Part shown: positions 30,851 to 40,443 of the stretch, in pieces
Numbering within the stretch: the stretch's first letter is position 1
Layout of the letters: each line of letters starts with the position of its first letter
DNA from: JBCDBY01 sp039182715
Lineage (GTDB): Bacteria; Planctomycetota; PLA2
Assembly (NCBI GenBank): GCA_039182715.1
Contig: JBCDBY010000002.1
Location: 1-47,680 of the forward strand
Direction: 5' to 3'
DNA: 47,680 nt
Made by a program: the position numbers and the translations under genes
The notes under the pieces: model-generated
The model's database searches: none
What the model saw: only the letters and a program-made list of their open reading frames with translations
What the model was told of the DNA's origin: nothing

Positions 30851-32701
30851 TTACTTCTTCGCCTGCGCAGCGTCGAATGCCGCGATGTGCTCGAGCAGGA
30901 TGCGGCGCGTTTCGCGGGCCGCCTTCGGCGTGTGTTGCACGCTGTGGCCCGACTGCAGGACCAGTTCGGTCTTCGCGCCGGGGATGTGCGAACTGGAATA
31001 GGGCACGATGCCGTCCGTCCCGTCGGTGCGGCCCGCGCCGCGCGTGTCGCCGATGATGGAGTGATAAGTCACCGACGGATCGATCGGGATCGTGTTGATC
31101 ACCTGCAGCATCGGGTTGTCCTCGCGCAGCGAGTTGACGCTGGTGAGTCGCGGGACGTTGCGAAACTCGGGGCGCAGGGCGGAGCGGACGCGGCGCGCCG
31201 TTCCGCTGAATCGCTGCGGGACCTTGGTGAGGCTGTCCATGAACCGGCCGAGCCCCTTGCTCGCGCCCGGGGACCCGCCGTGTGGCGTGGCGTAGAAGAT
31301 CACACGGCGGATGCCCGGCATGCGCTCGAAGATGAGCGCGTCCCGGACCAGCTGGAGGTCGGCGGGCTTCAGAGGAGACTTCTCGGGGGGGTGATCGAAC
31401 GCGAGATCCCAAAGCTTCATGCCGGATTCGATCACCAGCATGCGAGCGAGCAGGCCGCCCATAGAGTGGCCGCAGACGACCCCATACTGGTCGGCGGGGT
31501 CCGCGTCGTTCGGGTCGACGAGCTCCATCGCACCGCGGATCGCCTCCCGCAACTGCATGGCCGACGCGGGCACCGGCTGTCCGGTGGGATAGAGCCAGAA
31601 GGCGAACTGGCAGCGCGTGCGAATCGTCTCGTTGGCCATCAGGTCGGTGTAGAGCGGCAGCCAGGTCAGCGGGTCCGACGCGAGACCGTGCACCATCAGC
31701 ACCGGAATCTTGCCGCGGACCCACGGCTGGAACATGTAGAGCCCACCCGTCTGTTCGCTCTCGTCCTGCCGCAGCAGGGCGCGCAGGCCGACCTGCTGCT
31801 GCTGGTTGGCGAACGTCAGCGCGATCGGCGTTACGTAGTCGAGTTCCAGCGGGACGCGAATCCCCTCGATCGTGACGTGGGTCGTGATCGTCGGGTCGTA
31901 GATGTCGATGATCCAGCGCGTCTCTTCCTCGTCGAGCACCGAGGTGCCGTCGGGCAGGCGCGCGACGTAGGTCACGCTGTAGTTCAGATCCTCGAGCAGA
32001 TAGCGCACCGTCGTGCCCTGGCGTCCCTGCAGCGCCGCCTGCCGGTCCCAGCTGCGACGCAGGATGCAGGGCACGCCGAAGCCGCGCCGGTGATCGGGGC
32101 GGGGGAGTCCCTCGACGACGTAGTCGAGCGCGACGTCGAGCTGCGGGAACTGGTCGGGCGCCCAGCGCAGATCGTTCACGCCGGGCTCGATGCGCGCCGT
32201 GCCGCCGTACCACGGGAACCTCTGCTTCCGGATGTCCTCCAGGCGTTGCTGCTTGGAGTCGCGGATGAGGTACGCCAGCGAGGTCGTGTAGAGGTCGAGC
32301 GCCCACCGGAACTGCGCGTCGAACGGACTCGGCGCCGGCTCGAGCTTCGGATCGAAGAGGTAGGCGTAGCTGTAGCGGACGACCGTCATGACCGCGCGGC
32401 GATCGAGCGTCGTCCACTTGCGCGCCTGGAGTGCCGCCACCTCCGCGATGGCCGCAGCGAGGTCGCGCGCCCGCGTCTCGTACATCTCCTCGCGGAGCAC
32501 GGCGAGGACGCCGACAGGGTCGTCCCGATACCGCTCGTGCAGCCCGCGGCGGCGCAGCATGTTGTAGGTGACGTCGCTGACGTCGACATCGGTGAGGATG
32601 CTGCGCTTGGCCTGCTTGATCCACTCTTCCTGATTCTGCTCCGTGACGTCGATGGTCTTGCAGGCGACGAGCAGGAGGACGATCGTGAGGGCGACTCTCA
32701 T
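30851..32701 (-). CDS. Alpha/beta hydrolase lipoprotein, copy 2 of a tandem pair
   Basis: This 616-residue protein has a signal MRVALTIVLLLVACKTID with Cys14 in a lipobox-like position. The same helical N-terminal domain (YSYAYLFDPKLEPAPSPFD) and hydrolase domain (VPVLMVHGLASDPLTWLP variant, CGHSMGG, VIFYATPHGGSPG, SGHSVQHTP) as copy 1 are present, and the linking GFGVPCILRRSW segment is identical. Its start overlaps the acyl-CoA ligase stop (ATGA), so ligase, copy 2 and copy 1 form one transcription unit. A membrane esterase next to an acyl/aryl-CoA ligase suggests release and activation of a carboxylic acid; this is inference from context. Confidence 0.87.
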   Translation of the reverse strand: MRVALTIVLLLVACKTIDVTEQNQEEWIKQAKRSILTDVDVSDVTYNMLRRRGLHERYRDDPVGVLAVLREEMYETRARDLAAAIAEVAALQARKWTTLDRRAVMTVVRYSYAYLFDPKLEPAPSPFDAQFRWALDLYTTSLAYLIRDSKQQRLEDIRKQRFPWYGGTARIEPGVNDLRWAPDQFPQLDVALDYVVEGLPRPDHRRGFGVPCILRRSWDRQAALQGRQGTTVRYLLEDLNYSVTYVARLPDGTSVLDEEETRWIIDIYDPTITTHVTIEGIRVPLELDYVTPIALTFANQQQQVGLRALLRQDESEQTGGLYMFQPWVRGKIPVLMVHGLASDPLTWLPLYTDLMANETIRTRCQFAFWLYPTGQPVPASAMQLREAIRGAMELVDPNDADPADQYGVVCGHSMGGLLARMLVIESGMKLWDLAFDHPPEKSPLKPADLQLVRDALIFERMPGIRRVIFYATPHGGSPGASKGLGRFMDSLTKVPQRFSGTARRVRSALRPEFRNVPRLTSVNSLREDNPMLQVINTIPIDPSVTYHSIIGDTRGAGRTDGTDGIVPYSSSHIPGAKTELVLQSGHSVQHTPKAARETRRILLEHIAAFDAAQAKK

Positions 32702-34227
32702 CCGCGCAGCTTGAACCGTTGGATCTTCCCCGTGGCGGTCTTCGGCAGCTCCTCGACGAACTCGACCCAGCGCGGGCGCTTGTAGCTCGCCATCGCATCG
32801 GAGCAGTGCGCGATGAGCGCCTTGGCCTGCGTCTCGGATTCCTCGAACGCCTCGTGCAGCTTCACGAACGCGAGCGGCTTGACGAGGCCGTCCTGGTCCT
32901 CCTGGCCGACCACGGCGCACTCCATGACCGACTCGTGGCCGAGCAGCGTGCTCTCCACCTCGACCGGCGAGACCCAGATGCCGCCGACCTTGAGCATGTC
33001 GTCGCTGCGGCCGCTGTGCCAGTAGTAGCCGTCCTCGTCCATGCGGTACTTGTCGCCGGTCACCAGCCACTCGCCGCGAAACGTCGTGCGCGTCTTGTCG
33101 TACTGGTGCAGGTAGCCGAGTGACGCGGTCTCGCTCTTGACCCAGAGGTTGCCGACCTCGCCGGCGGGGACGTCCTGCCCGTCGTCGTCGACGAGGCGCA
33201 CCTCGTAGCCCTCGAACGGCTTGCCGCTGCTGCCCGGCCGGATGTCGCCGGGCCGGTTGGAGAGGAAGATGTGGTAGTTCTCCGTCGAGCCGATGCCGTC
33301 CACGATGTCGAGGCCGGTGCGCTCGCGCCAGTGCTCGAAGATCGGGGCCGGCAGCGACTCGCCCGCGCTGACGCAGATGCGCAGCGAGGAGAGGTCGTAC
33401 TTCTCCGTCAGGTCCTCGCGCGCCAGCGCCATCGCGTAGCCGGTCGGCGCGTTGTACAGCACGGTCGGCTTGAAGGTGTCGACGGTACCGAAGACGTTGT
33501 GCACGTCGCGCGGCGAGCCGGCCAGCAGCACGCAGCTCGCGCCCACGTAGAAGGGGAAGATCAGGTTGCCGCCGGTGCCGAAGGTGAAGAAGAGCTTCGC
33601 GCCGGCGAAGGTGCGGTCGTTCTCGGTGAGGCCGAGGACGTTCACACCCCAGAGCTGCGCCGTGAGCGGCAGGTCCTTGTGCGCGTGCGGGATGCCCTTG
33701 GGTTCGCCGGTCGTGCCGCTGGAGTAGTTGAGGCAGCAGATGTCCTCGCGATGGGTGGCGACCGTCTCCAGCTCCGTCGATGCCTTGGCGAGCCAGTCGC
33801 GGTACTCGTCGGAGCCGATCACGAGTACGTGCTCCAGCTCCGGCAGGTCGTCGCGCAGCGCGGCGACGGTCTCCGCGAACATGTCGTGGCACACGAGCAC
33901 CTTGGCGCGGCAGTCGGCCAGCATCAACCGGTACTCGTCCGGCGTCAGCATCGTGTTGAGGCTCAGCGCGACGGCGCCGATCTTGATCGTGCCGAAGTAC
34001 GCGCCGACCCACTCGACCGAATCGAGCGCGAGCAGCGCGACCGTCTCGCCGAACCGGACGCCCAGATCGCGAAACCCGCTGCCGTGGCGATTGATCTCCT
34101 CGCTCAGCGCGCCGAAGGTGATCTCCCGCTCGGCGGAGTAGATCGCCGTCTTGTCCGCGCGCGCCGGAAGGTTGCGCTCGACGATGTCGACGGCGTTGTA
34201 GTGCAGGGGCAGGTCCGCGGCCTTCAT
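32698..34227 (-). CDS. Acyl/aryl-CoA ligase (benzoate-CoA ligase-like, ANL superfamily)
   Basis: This 509-residue AMP-forming ligase has the P-loop-like LNYSSGTTGEPKGIPHAH, FFTFGTGGNLIFPFYVGAS, the DGIGSTENYHIFLSNR motif, GEWLVTGDKYRMDEDGYYWHSGRSDDMLKVGG and the catalytic lysine near the end in PKTATGKIQRFKLR. FNLPARADKTA-type openings and the TGGNLIFPFYVGA segment resemble benzoate-CoA ligases, although aromatic specificity is not proven. It activates a carboxylate with ATP and CoA in the cytoplasm. It is the first gene of the unit with the two hydrolases. No further aromatic degradation genes are present. Confidence 0.88.
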   Translation of the reverse strand: MKAADLPLHYNAVDIVERNLPARADKTAIYSAEREITFGALSEEINRHGSGFRDLGVRFGETVALLALDSVEWVGAYFGTIKIGAVALSLNTMLTPDEYRLMLADCRAKVLVCHDMFAETVAALRDDLPELEHVLVIGSDEYRDWLAKASTELETVATHREDICCLNYSSGTTGEPKGIPHAHKDLPLTAQLWGVNVLGLTENDRTFAGAKLFFTFGTGGNLIFPFYVGASCVLLAGSPRDVHNVFGTVDTFKPTVLYNAPTGYAMALAREDLTEKYDLSSLRICVSAGESLPAPIFEHWRERTGLDIVDGIGSTENYHIFLSNRPGDIRPGSSGKPFEGYEVRLVDDDGQDVPAGEVGNLWVKSETASLGYLHQYDKTRTTFRGEWLVTGDKYRMDEDGYYWHSGRSDDMLKVGGIWVSPVEVESTLLGHESVMECAVVGQEDQDGLVKPLAFVKLHEAFEESETQAKALIAHCSDAMASYKRPRWVEFVEELPKTATGKIQRFKLRG

Positions 34228-34258
34228 CCCCGACAGATTACGAAGTTCGGGCGATCGG

Positions 34259-34960
34259 TCACAGGGCGGAGGAGAAGACGAGCAGGTAGCCCTCCGGCGT
34301 CTGGACCATGCAGTCTGTCGCCGCGGCGGGCAGCGGCTTCTCGACCGTGCCCCGCTCGTGGAAATCGGCGTAGAGCGCGTGCAGGTCACGCACCAGGAAG
34401 AGGGCGTCGAGGCCGAACGGGTCCTGCTTGTGGCGCGGCAGCTGGGCCACATCCGCTTCGGTCGTTTCGATCAGCAGCGGCATCCCGTCGCGTTCGAGCA
34501 ACACCCCCGGCGGCGGGCCCTCCCGGCGCTTGACGACATGGAAGCCGAGCTTCTCCCGATAGAACGGCAGCGCCTCCTCCAGGTCGCGCACCAGCAGGTT
34601 GGGGCACGGGCCCCACGCCGGGTACTCGCCGATCTCGATGCGGTTGCCGAAGGGGTCCTTGAGGAACAGCCGCCGCACCCCGGGGATCTTGGTGTCGATC
34701 TCGCCGCCGAGCTTTTCATGCACGGCGTCGAAGTCGACCACGCGCAGGCCCGGGTGCGCCTTGCGCGAGGGCTGGAAATCCTTCTGGACGCCGACGTGGA
34801 TCTCGGCGCGTCCGCCGCGGAACCAGCAGCCGCCGCTCTTGGCGAGCTCCGCCGGCTTGGCAACCTCGCGGAGGCCGAGCAGCCCCCCGTAGAAGGCGCG
34901 CGCTTCGTCCTCGCGTCCGGCCGGCATGGCGATCTGGATGTGGTCGAGCCCGTCGATCAT
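34259..34960 (-). CDS. Two-domain VOC/glyoxalase-fold protein
   Basis: This 233-residue protein has two VOC modules. The first (1-115) opens with DHIQIAMPAGREDEARAFYG and closes with RRLFLKDPFGNRIEIGEYP. The second (120-233) opens with PNLLVRDLEEALPFYREKLG and ends with GYLLVFSSAL. Paired modules of this type form one metal site in extradiol dioxygenases and glyoxalases, but the second module here lacks an obvious metal Glu, so the reaction is open. It is 31 bases upstream of the ligase in the same direction and probably in the same unit. Confidence 0.85.
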   Translation of the reverse strand: MIDGLDHIQIAMPAGREDEARAFYGGLLGLREVAKPAELAKSGGCWFRGGRAEIHVGVQKDFQPSRKAHPGLRVVDFDAVHEKLGGEIDTKIPGVRRLFLKDPFGNRIEIGEYPAWGPCPNLLVRDLEEALPFYREKLGFHVVKRREGPPPGVLLERDGMPLLIETTEADVAQLPRHKQDPFGLDALFLVRDLHALYADFHERGTVEKPLPAAATDCMVQTPEGYLLVFSSAL

Positions 34961-35007
34961 GGCGGCATCATCGCAAGATTTCCCCTGCGGGGTACGCTCC
35001 CGGATGC

Positions 35008-36105
35008 ATGGGTTTCAAGTGCGGCATCGTCGGTCTGCCCAACGTCGGGAAGTCGACCATCTTCAACGCGATCACGCGCAGCGGGCAGGCGCAGGCGGAG
35101 AACTTCCCCTTCTGCACGATCGAGCCGAATGTGGGCGTGGTGCCGGTGCCGGACGAGCGCGTCGACAAGCTCACCGAGCTGGTCCAGCCCAAGAAGACGA
35201 TCTTCACCTCCATGAACTTCGTCGACATCGCCGGGCTCGTGCGCGGCGCGTCGAAGGGGGAGGGGCTCGGCAACAAGTTCCTCACCCACATCCGCGAAGT
35301 CGACGCGATCGCCCACGTGGTGCGCTGCTTCGAGGACGGCGACGTCGTCCACGTCGACGGCAAGGTCGACCCGATCGCCGACATCGAAACGATCGAGGCG
35401 GAGCTCGCGCTCAAGGATCTCGAGTCGGTGCAGAACGCCAAGCACCGCGACGAGAAGAAGGCGCGCGGCAACGACAAGGCGGCCAAGGCGGCGCTACCCA
35501 TGTACGACGAGCTCATTGCGCTGCTCGACGAGGGCAAGCCGGCGCGCAGCTACGAGCCGGCGGACTCGCTCCGCAAGACCTTCCGCGAACTCTGGCTGCT
35601 GACCGCCAAGCCGATTCTCTACGTCGCCAACGTGAGCGAGGACGACCTGCCGGACGGCGGCGAGCTGGTGCAGCGCGTCCGCGAGCACGCGGCGAAGGAG
35701 AACGCCCAGGTGGTCGTCATCTCCGGCAAGATCGAGTCGGAGCTGATCGAGATGCCCGACGAGGAGGCGCAGGAGTTCCTCTCCGACCTCGGCTTGGAGG
35801 AGCCCGGCCTCAACCAGCTCATCCGCGCCGGGTACACGCTGCTCGGCTTCATCACCTACCTGACCGCGGGCCCCAAGGAGGTGCGCGCCTGGACGATCCC
35901 CGAGGGCACCAAGGCCCCCGGCGCGGCCGGCGTGATCCACACCGACTTCGAGAAGGGCTTCATCCGCGCCGAGACGATTTCGTTCGACGACTTCGTCACC
36001 TGTGGTTCCGAGCAGGCGGCCAAGGAGGCGGGCAAGATGCGGGTGGAAGGGAAAGAATACGTCGTCGCGGACGGCGACGTCATGCACTTCCTATTCAACG
36101 TCTAG
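35008..36105 (+). CDS. ychF: Redox-regulated ATPase YchF
   Basis: This 365-residue Obg-like ATPase has a G1 motif (GIVGLPNVGKST), NFPFCTIEPNVGVV, the G3 element FVDIAGLVRGASKGEGLGN and, in place of NKxD, a YVANVSEDD segment like the adenine-favouring motif of YchF. A coiled-coil insertion lies around residues 130-200. The TGS domain is at the C-terminus (TAGPKEVRAWTIPEGTKAPGAAGVIHTDFEKGFIRAE). It binds ribosomes and responds to oxidative stress in other bacteria. The length is normal. No strong ribosome-binding site precedes ATG 35008. Confidence 0.95.
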   Translation: MGFKCGIVGLPNVGKSTIFNAITRSGQAQAENFPFCTIEPNVGVVPVPDERVDKLTELVQPKKTIFTSMNFVDIAGLVRGASKGEGLGNKFLTHIREVDAIAHVVRCFEDGDVVHVDGKVDPIADIETIEAELALKDLESVQNAKHRDEKKARGNDKAAKAALPMYDELIALLDEGKPARSYEPADSLRKTFRELWLLTAKPILYVANVSEDDLPDGGELVQRVREHAAKENAQVVVISGKIESELIEMPDEEAQEFLSDLGLEEPGLNQLIRAGYTLLGFITYLTAGPKEVRAWTIPEGTKAPGAAGVIHTDFEKGFIRAETISFDDFVTCGSEQAAKEAGKMRVEGKEYVVADGDVMHFLFNV

Positions 36106-36132
36106 GGACTCCCTCTCGCTAAAATCCGTCGC

Positions 36133-38526
36133 TTGGCCCAGCGCAAGAAGAAGACCTCGGCGAAGAAGCAGCCGTCCCTGTTCGACGACCTCGAGTTCGG
36201 CAACGAGGGCACCGTCGCGCTGCACGAGGCGGCCCGCGAGCGTTACCTCAACTACGCGCTGAGCGTCATCACTTCGCGCGCGCTGCCGGACGTGCGCGAC
36301 GGGCTCAAGCCGGTGCAGCGCCGCATCCTCTACACGATGGGGCAGGCGGGCATCCGGTCGGACGCCAAGCACCGCAAGTGCGCCAAGGTGGTCGGCGACG
36401 TGATGGGCTCCTACCACCCGCACGGCGACAGCTCGATCTACGACGCGCTCGTGCGCATGGCGCAGCCCTTCTCGCTGCGCATGCCGCTCATCGACGGCTC
36501 GGGCAATTTCGGCTCGCTCGACGGCGATCCCGCGGCGGCCATGCGCTACACCGAGTGCCGCCTCTCGCCGGACGCCGACCGCACGCTCGCCGAGATCGGC
36601 CAGCAGACGGTCGATTTCCGGCCCAACTACGACGGCACGAAGAACGAGCCGGTCGTGCTGCCGGCGCAGCAGCCCAACCTGCTCATCAACGGCGCGACCG
36701 GCATCGCGGTCGGCATGGCGACCAACATTCCGCCGCACAACCCGGTCGAGGTCTGCAACGCGCTGCTGCGCATGCTCAAGAACCGGCAGTCGCGCGTCAC
36801 GACGATCCTCGAGCACGACCTGCCCGGCCCCGACTTCCCGACCGGCGGCCAGGTGATCAATTCGCGCGAGGAGCTGATCGAGATCTATCGCAACGGCCAC
36901 GGGACGGTGCGCATCCGCGGCACCACCAAGCCGGGGCCCAAGCAGCGCGGCGCCAAGGTGTTGGTGATCGACTCGATTCCCTACGGGGTCAACAAGGCGA
37001 CGCTCGTCGAGCGCATCGCCGACGTCGTCGTGGCGCGCAAGCTGCCGGCGCTCACCGACGTGCGCGACCTCTCGACCGACGACGTCAACATCGAGCTGGT
37101 CCTGAAGCGCGACGCGGACGCGACCAAGGTGCTGGCGTACCTCTACAAGAACACGCCGCTGCAGAGCAACTTCGCCGTCAACCTGACCTGCCTGGTGCCG
37201 ACCGCCAACCCGCAGGTCGGCAAGCCGGAGCGCTGCGGGCTGACGGTGATCCTCAACTACTTCCTCTGGTTCCGGTTCGACGTCGTCACCAACCGCCTGG
37301 AGCACGAGCTTGGCCAGCTTGAGAAGCGCCTGCACGTGCTCGACGGCTTCGTGACCGTCTTCGACGCGCTCGATCGCATCCTCAAGATCATTCGCGCCAG
37401 CGACGGCAAGGCGGACGCGGCGAAGAAGATCATGAAGGAGTTCCCGCTCGATGAGGACCAGACGGACGCGATCCTGGAGTTGAAGCTCTACCGGCTCGCC
37501 AAGCTGGAGATCAACGTCATCCGCGAGGAGCGCGACAAGAAGCGCAAGCGCGCGGCCGAGATCCGCAAGCTGCTGGCCGAGGAGGCGGGCCGCTGGGAGA
37601 TCGTCACGAAGGAGATGCGCGCGCTGCGCGACCTCTACAAGAAGGACCCCGCCTGCAAGCGCCGCACGACGCTCGAGAGCGTCGGCGACGAGCCGGAGTA
37701 CTCGGCGGAGGACTTCATCGTCGCAGAGGACGCGGTCGTGCTGGTGACGCGTGACGGCTGGGTGAAGCGGCAGAAGGAGATTCGAGACCTCAAGAAGACC
37801 AAGCTGCGCGAGGGCGATGCCGTGCTCGCCGCGGAGCCGGGCTCGACGACCGCGCCGATCGTCTTCTTCTCCAACTACGGCACGGCGTACACCGCGAAGA
37901 TCGCCGACATCCCGGCGACCACCGGCTACGGCGAGCCGATCCAGAAGCGCTTCAACCTCAAGGACGGCGAGAAGATCGTCGCCGCGTTTTCGCTCGACAA
38001 GCGTCGCATGGGCGACATCGGCAAGCCCGACGCCGAAGTCGAGCCGGACATCCACGCGGTGGCCGCGACGAGCGACGGCTACGCGCTGCGCTTCTCCTTT
38101 GCGACGTTCGCCGAGACGAGTACGAAGAACGGCCGCAAGTACGCGCGACCCAAGGCGGGCGCCCACGTCGTCGGCGTCCAGCGCCTCGTGCGCAAGGACG
38201 ACGAGGTGCTGCTGGCCGCCTCGCGCAAGGCGCGCGCGATGGTCTGCAGCGCGTACGAGGTCAACTTCCTCTTCGGCGCCGGCAAGGGCGTGCTGCTGAT
38301 CAAGCTGGCGCCCGACGACGAGCTGCTCGGGTTCCACGCCTCGCGCGGCGACCGCGACCTGCTCACCGTCGAGACCAACCGCGGCGCCACGAAGACCGTC
38401 TCCACCGGCAAGTACGAGGTCACCGGCCGCGGCGGCAAGGGCCGCGAGCTCCAGAAGAACGGACACTTCGTCCGCGTTGTCCCGCACGATGTTCCCAGTC
38501 CGGAGCCCCTGGCCCCTGGCTCCTAG
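36133..38526 (+). CDS. parC: Type IIA topoisomerase subunit A (ParC/GyrA-like)
   Basis: This 797-residue DNA-cleaving subunit has RALPDVRDGLKPVQRRILYTM near the N-terminus, YHPHGDSSIYDALVRMAQPF, and the active-site Tyr in AAMRYTECRL. The IGQQTVDFRPNYDGT segment and ATGIAVGMATNIPPHNP complete the breakage-rejoining core. A beta-propeller-like C-terminal part follows and lacks a GyrA box (Q-R-R-G-G-R-G), which favours topoisomerase IV over gyrase. The start is TTG 36133. The last codons (PSPEPLAPGS) lie in a CCCCTGG/CTCCTAG repeat, so this tail was probably added by a stop shift. It pairs with subunit B ten bases downstream. Confidence 0.9.
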   Translation: MAQRKKKTSAKKQPSLFDDLEFGNEGTVALHEAARERYLNYALSVITSRALPDVRDGLKPVQRRILYTMGQAGIRSDAKHRKCAKVVGDVMGSYHPHGDSSIYDALVRMAQPFSLRMPLIDGSGNFGSLDGDPAAAMRYTECRLSPDADRTLAEIGQQTVDFRPNYDGTKNEPVVLPAQQPNLLINGATGIAVGMATNIPPHNPVEVCNALLRMLKNRQSRVTTILEHDLPGPDFPTGGQVINSREELIEIYRNGHGTVRIRGTTKPGPKQRGAKVLVIDSIPYGVNKATLVERIADVVVARKLPALTDVRDLSTDDVNIELVLKRDADATKVLAYLYKNTPLQSNFAVNLTCLVPTANPQVGKPERCGLTVILNYFLWFRFDVVTNRLEHELGQLEKRLHVLDGFVTVFDALDRILKIIRASDGKADAAKKIMKEFPLDEDQTDAILELKLYRLAKLEINVIREERDKKRKRAAEIRKLLAEEAGRWEIVTKEMRALRDLYKKDPACKRRTTLESVGDEPEYSAEDFIVAEDAVVLVTRDGWVKRQKEIRDLKKTKLREGDAVLAAEPGSTTAPIVFFSNYGTAYTAKIADIPATTGYGEPIQKRFNLKDGEKIVAAFSLDKRRMGDIGKPDAEVEPDIHAVAATSDGYALRFSFATFAETSTKNGRKYARPKAGAHVVGVQRLVRKDDEVLLAASRKARAMVCSAYEVNFLFGAGKGVLLIKLAPDDELLGFHASRGDRDLLTVETNRGATKTVSTGKYEVTGRGGKGRELQKNGHFVRVVPHDVPSPEPLAPGS

Positions 38527-38535
38527 CTCCTAGCC

Positions 38536-40443
38536 ATGTCCTCCAAGTACACCGCCAAAGACATCACCGTCCTCGAGGGGCTCGACCCCGTCCGCAAGCG
38601 CCCCGGTATGTACATCGGCGGCGTCGGCGCGGCCGGGCTGCACCACCTCGTCTGGGAGATCTTCGACAACGCGGTCGACGAGGCGATGAACGGGCACGCC
38701 ACCGAGGTGGCGCTCACGCTGCACAAGGACGGCTCGTCCATCACCTGCGTCGACAACGGCCGCGGCATTCCGGTCGACAAGCACCCCAAGACGAAGAAGC
38801 CGGCGCTCGAGGTGATCCTCACGACGCTGCACGCCGGCGGAAAGTTCGAGGAGGGCGCCTACAAGACGGCGGGCGGCCTGCACGGCGTCGGCTCGTCGGT
38901 CGTCAACGCGCTCTCGCAGAAGATGGTGGCCACCATCAAGCGCGACGGCAAGCGCTACGAAATGAGCTTCGCGCGCGGCAAGACGAAGAGCAAGCTCAAG
39001 TCGCTCGGCGCGGCGCGCGGTAGCGGCTCGACGATCTACTTCGAGCCTGACCCGACGATCTTCCCGCGCACGCGATTCGACCCGGCGACCATCCGCCAGC
39101 GCTGCGAGATCGCCAGCTACGTGCACCGCGGTCTCAAGGTCACCTTCGACGACCAGGTCAGCGGCAAGAAGGAGACCTTCCACCACACGCGCGGCATCGA
39201 GGACTACCTCGACCGGCTGCTCAAGGAGCGCAAGTCGCCCGCGGTGCATCCGGCGCCCTTCGTGATGCTGCGCGACGATCCGGAGTGTCGCATCGAGCTC
39301 TGCATGCAGTGGAGCGAGGCGACCGACGAGTGCATGCGCAGCTACGTGAACGGCATTCCGACCGGCTCGGGCGGCACGCACGAGAACGGCCTACGCGCCG
39401 GCATGGGCAAGGCGATCCGAAACACGATCGAGCTGCACAAGCTCGCGCCCAAGAACCTGACGCTCACCGCCGACGACCTGCGCGAAGGCCTCGTCTGCAT
39501 TCTCAGCGTCTTCATCACCGATCCGCAGTTCCAGGGGCAGACCAAGGACCGCCTCAACAACCCCGAGGTGCAGTCGCGCATCGATCAGGCGGTACGGCCG
39601 GCGATGGAGAAGTGGCTCAATTCCAACCGCTCCGCCGCGGAGTCGATCGTCGCGCGCATCGTGCTCGCCGCCCGCGCCCGCGAGGCGTCGCGCGCCGCCG
39701 CCACGCAGGTCGTGCGCAAGTCGGCGACGAAGGGCCGTCTCACCCTGCCCGGCAAGCTCTCCGACTGCACCAACCCCGGCACCGAGGAGAGCGAGCTCTT
39801 CATCGTCGAGGGCGACTCGGCGGGCGGCACCGCGAAGCAGGGGCGCGACCGGCTCACGCAGGCGATCCTTCCGCTGCGCGGCAAGATCCTCAACACCGAG
39901 GCGGTCGCGGCCGGCAAGGTGCTGCAGAACAAGGAGCTGCACGACCTCGTCATCGCGCTCGGGTGCGGCATCGGCAAGAACTTCGACATCAGCAAGCTGC
40001 GCTACCAGCGCATCGTGCTGCTGGCCGACGCCGACTCCGACGGCCACCACATCACGACGCTGCTGCTCACGTTCTTCTTTCGCCACCTGCGGCCGCTTGT
40101 CACCGCCGGCCGCGTCTTCATCGCGCAGCCGCCGCTCTACCGCATCGACATCGGCAAGGAGACCCATTGGGCGGCCGACGACGCGGACAAGGAACGCATC
40201 CTCGAAGAGAAGACCGGTCGCGCCAAGCCGGAGATCACGCGCTTCAAGGGACTGGGCGAGATGATGCCCAAGACGCTCTGGGCGACGACGCTCGACCCGG
40301 CGCGCCGTCGCCTGCTGCAGGTCGAGATTCCCGAGCCGATGACCGCCGACCGCACCTTCCAGGAGCTGATGGGCAAGGATGCGTCGGCGCGCTACCGTTT
40401 CATCATGGACCACGCCGACGAGGCGGACGAGCTCGACGTGTGA
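38536..40443 (+). CDS. parE: Type IIA topoisomerase subunit B (ParE/GyrB-like)
   Basis: This 635-residue ATPase subunit opens with TVLEGLDPVRKRPGMYIGG and has the GHKL ATP site (EIFDNAVDEAMNG, DNGRGIPVDKHP, TAGGLHGVGSSVVNALS). The TOPRIM domain follows with FIVEGDSAGGTAKQGRDR and LLADADSDGHHITTLLLTF, and the tail motif RFKGLGEM is present. The size and lack of the GyrB-specific insertion fit ParE. It is encoded directly after subunit A. ATP hydrolysis drives strand passage for decatenation. The stop overlaps the GNAT start (GTGA). Confidence 0.93.
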   Translation: MSSKYTAKDITVLEGLDPVRKRPGMYIGGVGAAGLHHLVWEIFDNAVDEAMNGHATEVALTLHKDGSSITCVDNGRGIPVDKHPKTKKPALEVILTTLHAGGKFEEGAYKTAGGLHGVGSSVVNALSQKMVATIKRDGKRYEMSFARGKTKSKLKSLGAARGSGSTIYFEPDPTIFPRTRFDPATIRQRCEIASYVHRGLKVTFDDQVSGKKETFHHTRGIEDYLDRLLKERKSPAVHPAPFVMLRDDPECRIELCMQWSEATDECMRSYVNGIPTGSGGTHENGLRAGMGKAIRNTIELHKLAPKNLTLTADDLREGLVCILSVFITDPQFQGQTKDRLNNPEVQSRIDQAVRPAMEKWLNSNRSAAESIVARIVLAARAREASRAAATQVVRKSATKGRLTLPGKLSDCTNPGTEESELFIVEGDSAGGTAKQGRDRLTQAILPLRGKILNTEAVAAGKVLQNKELHDLVIALGCGIGKNFDISKLRYQRIVLLADADSDGHHITTLLLTFFFRHLRPLVTAGRVFIAQPPLYRIDIGKETHWAADDADKERILEEKTGRAKPEITRFKGLGEMMPKTLWATTLDPARRRLLQVEIPEPMTADRTFQELMGKDASARYRFIMDHADEADELDV

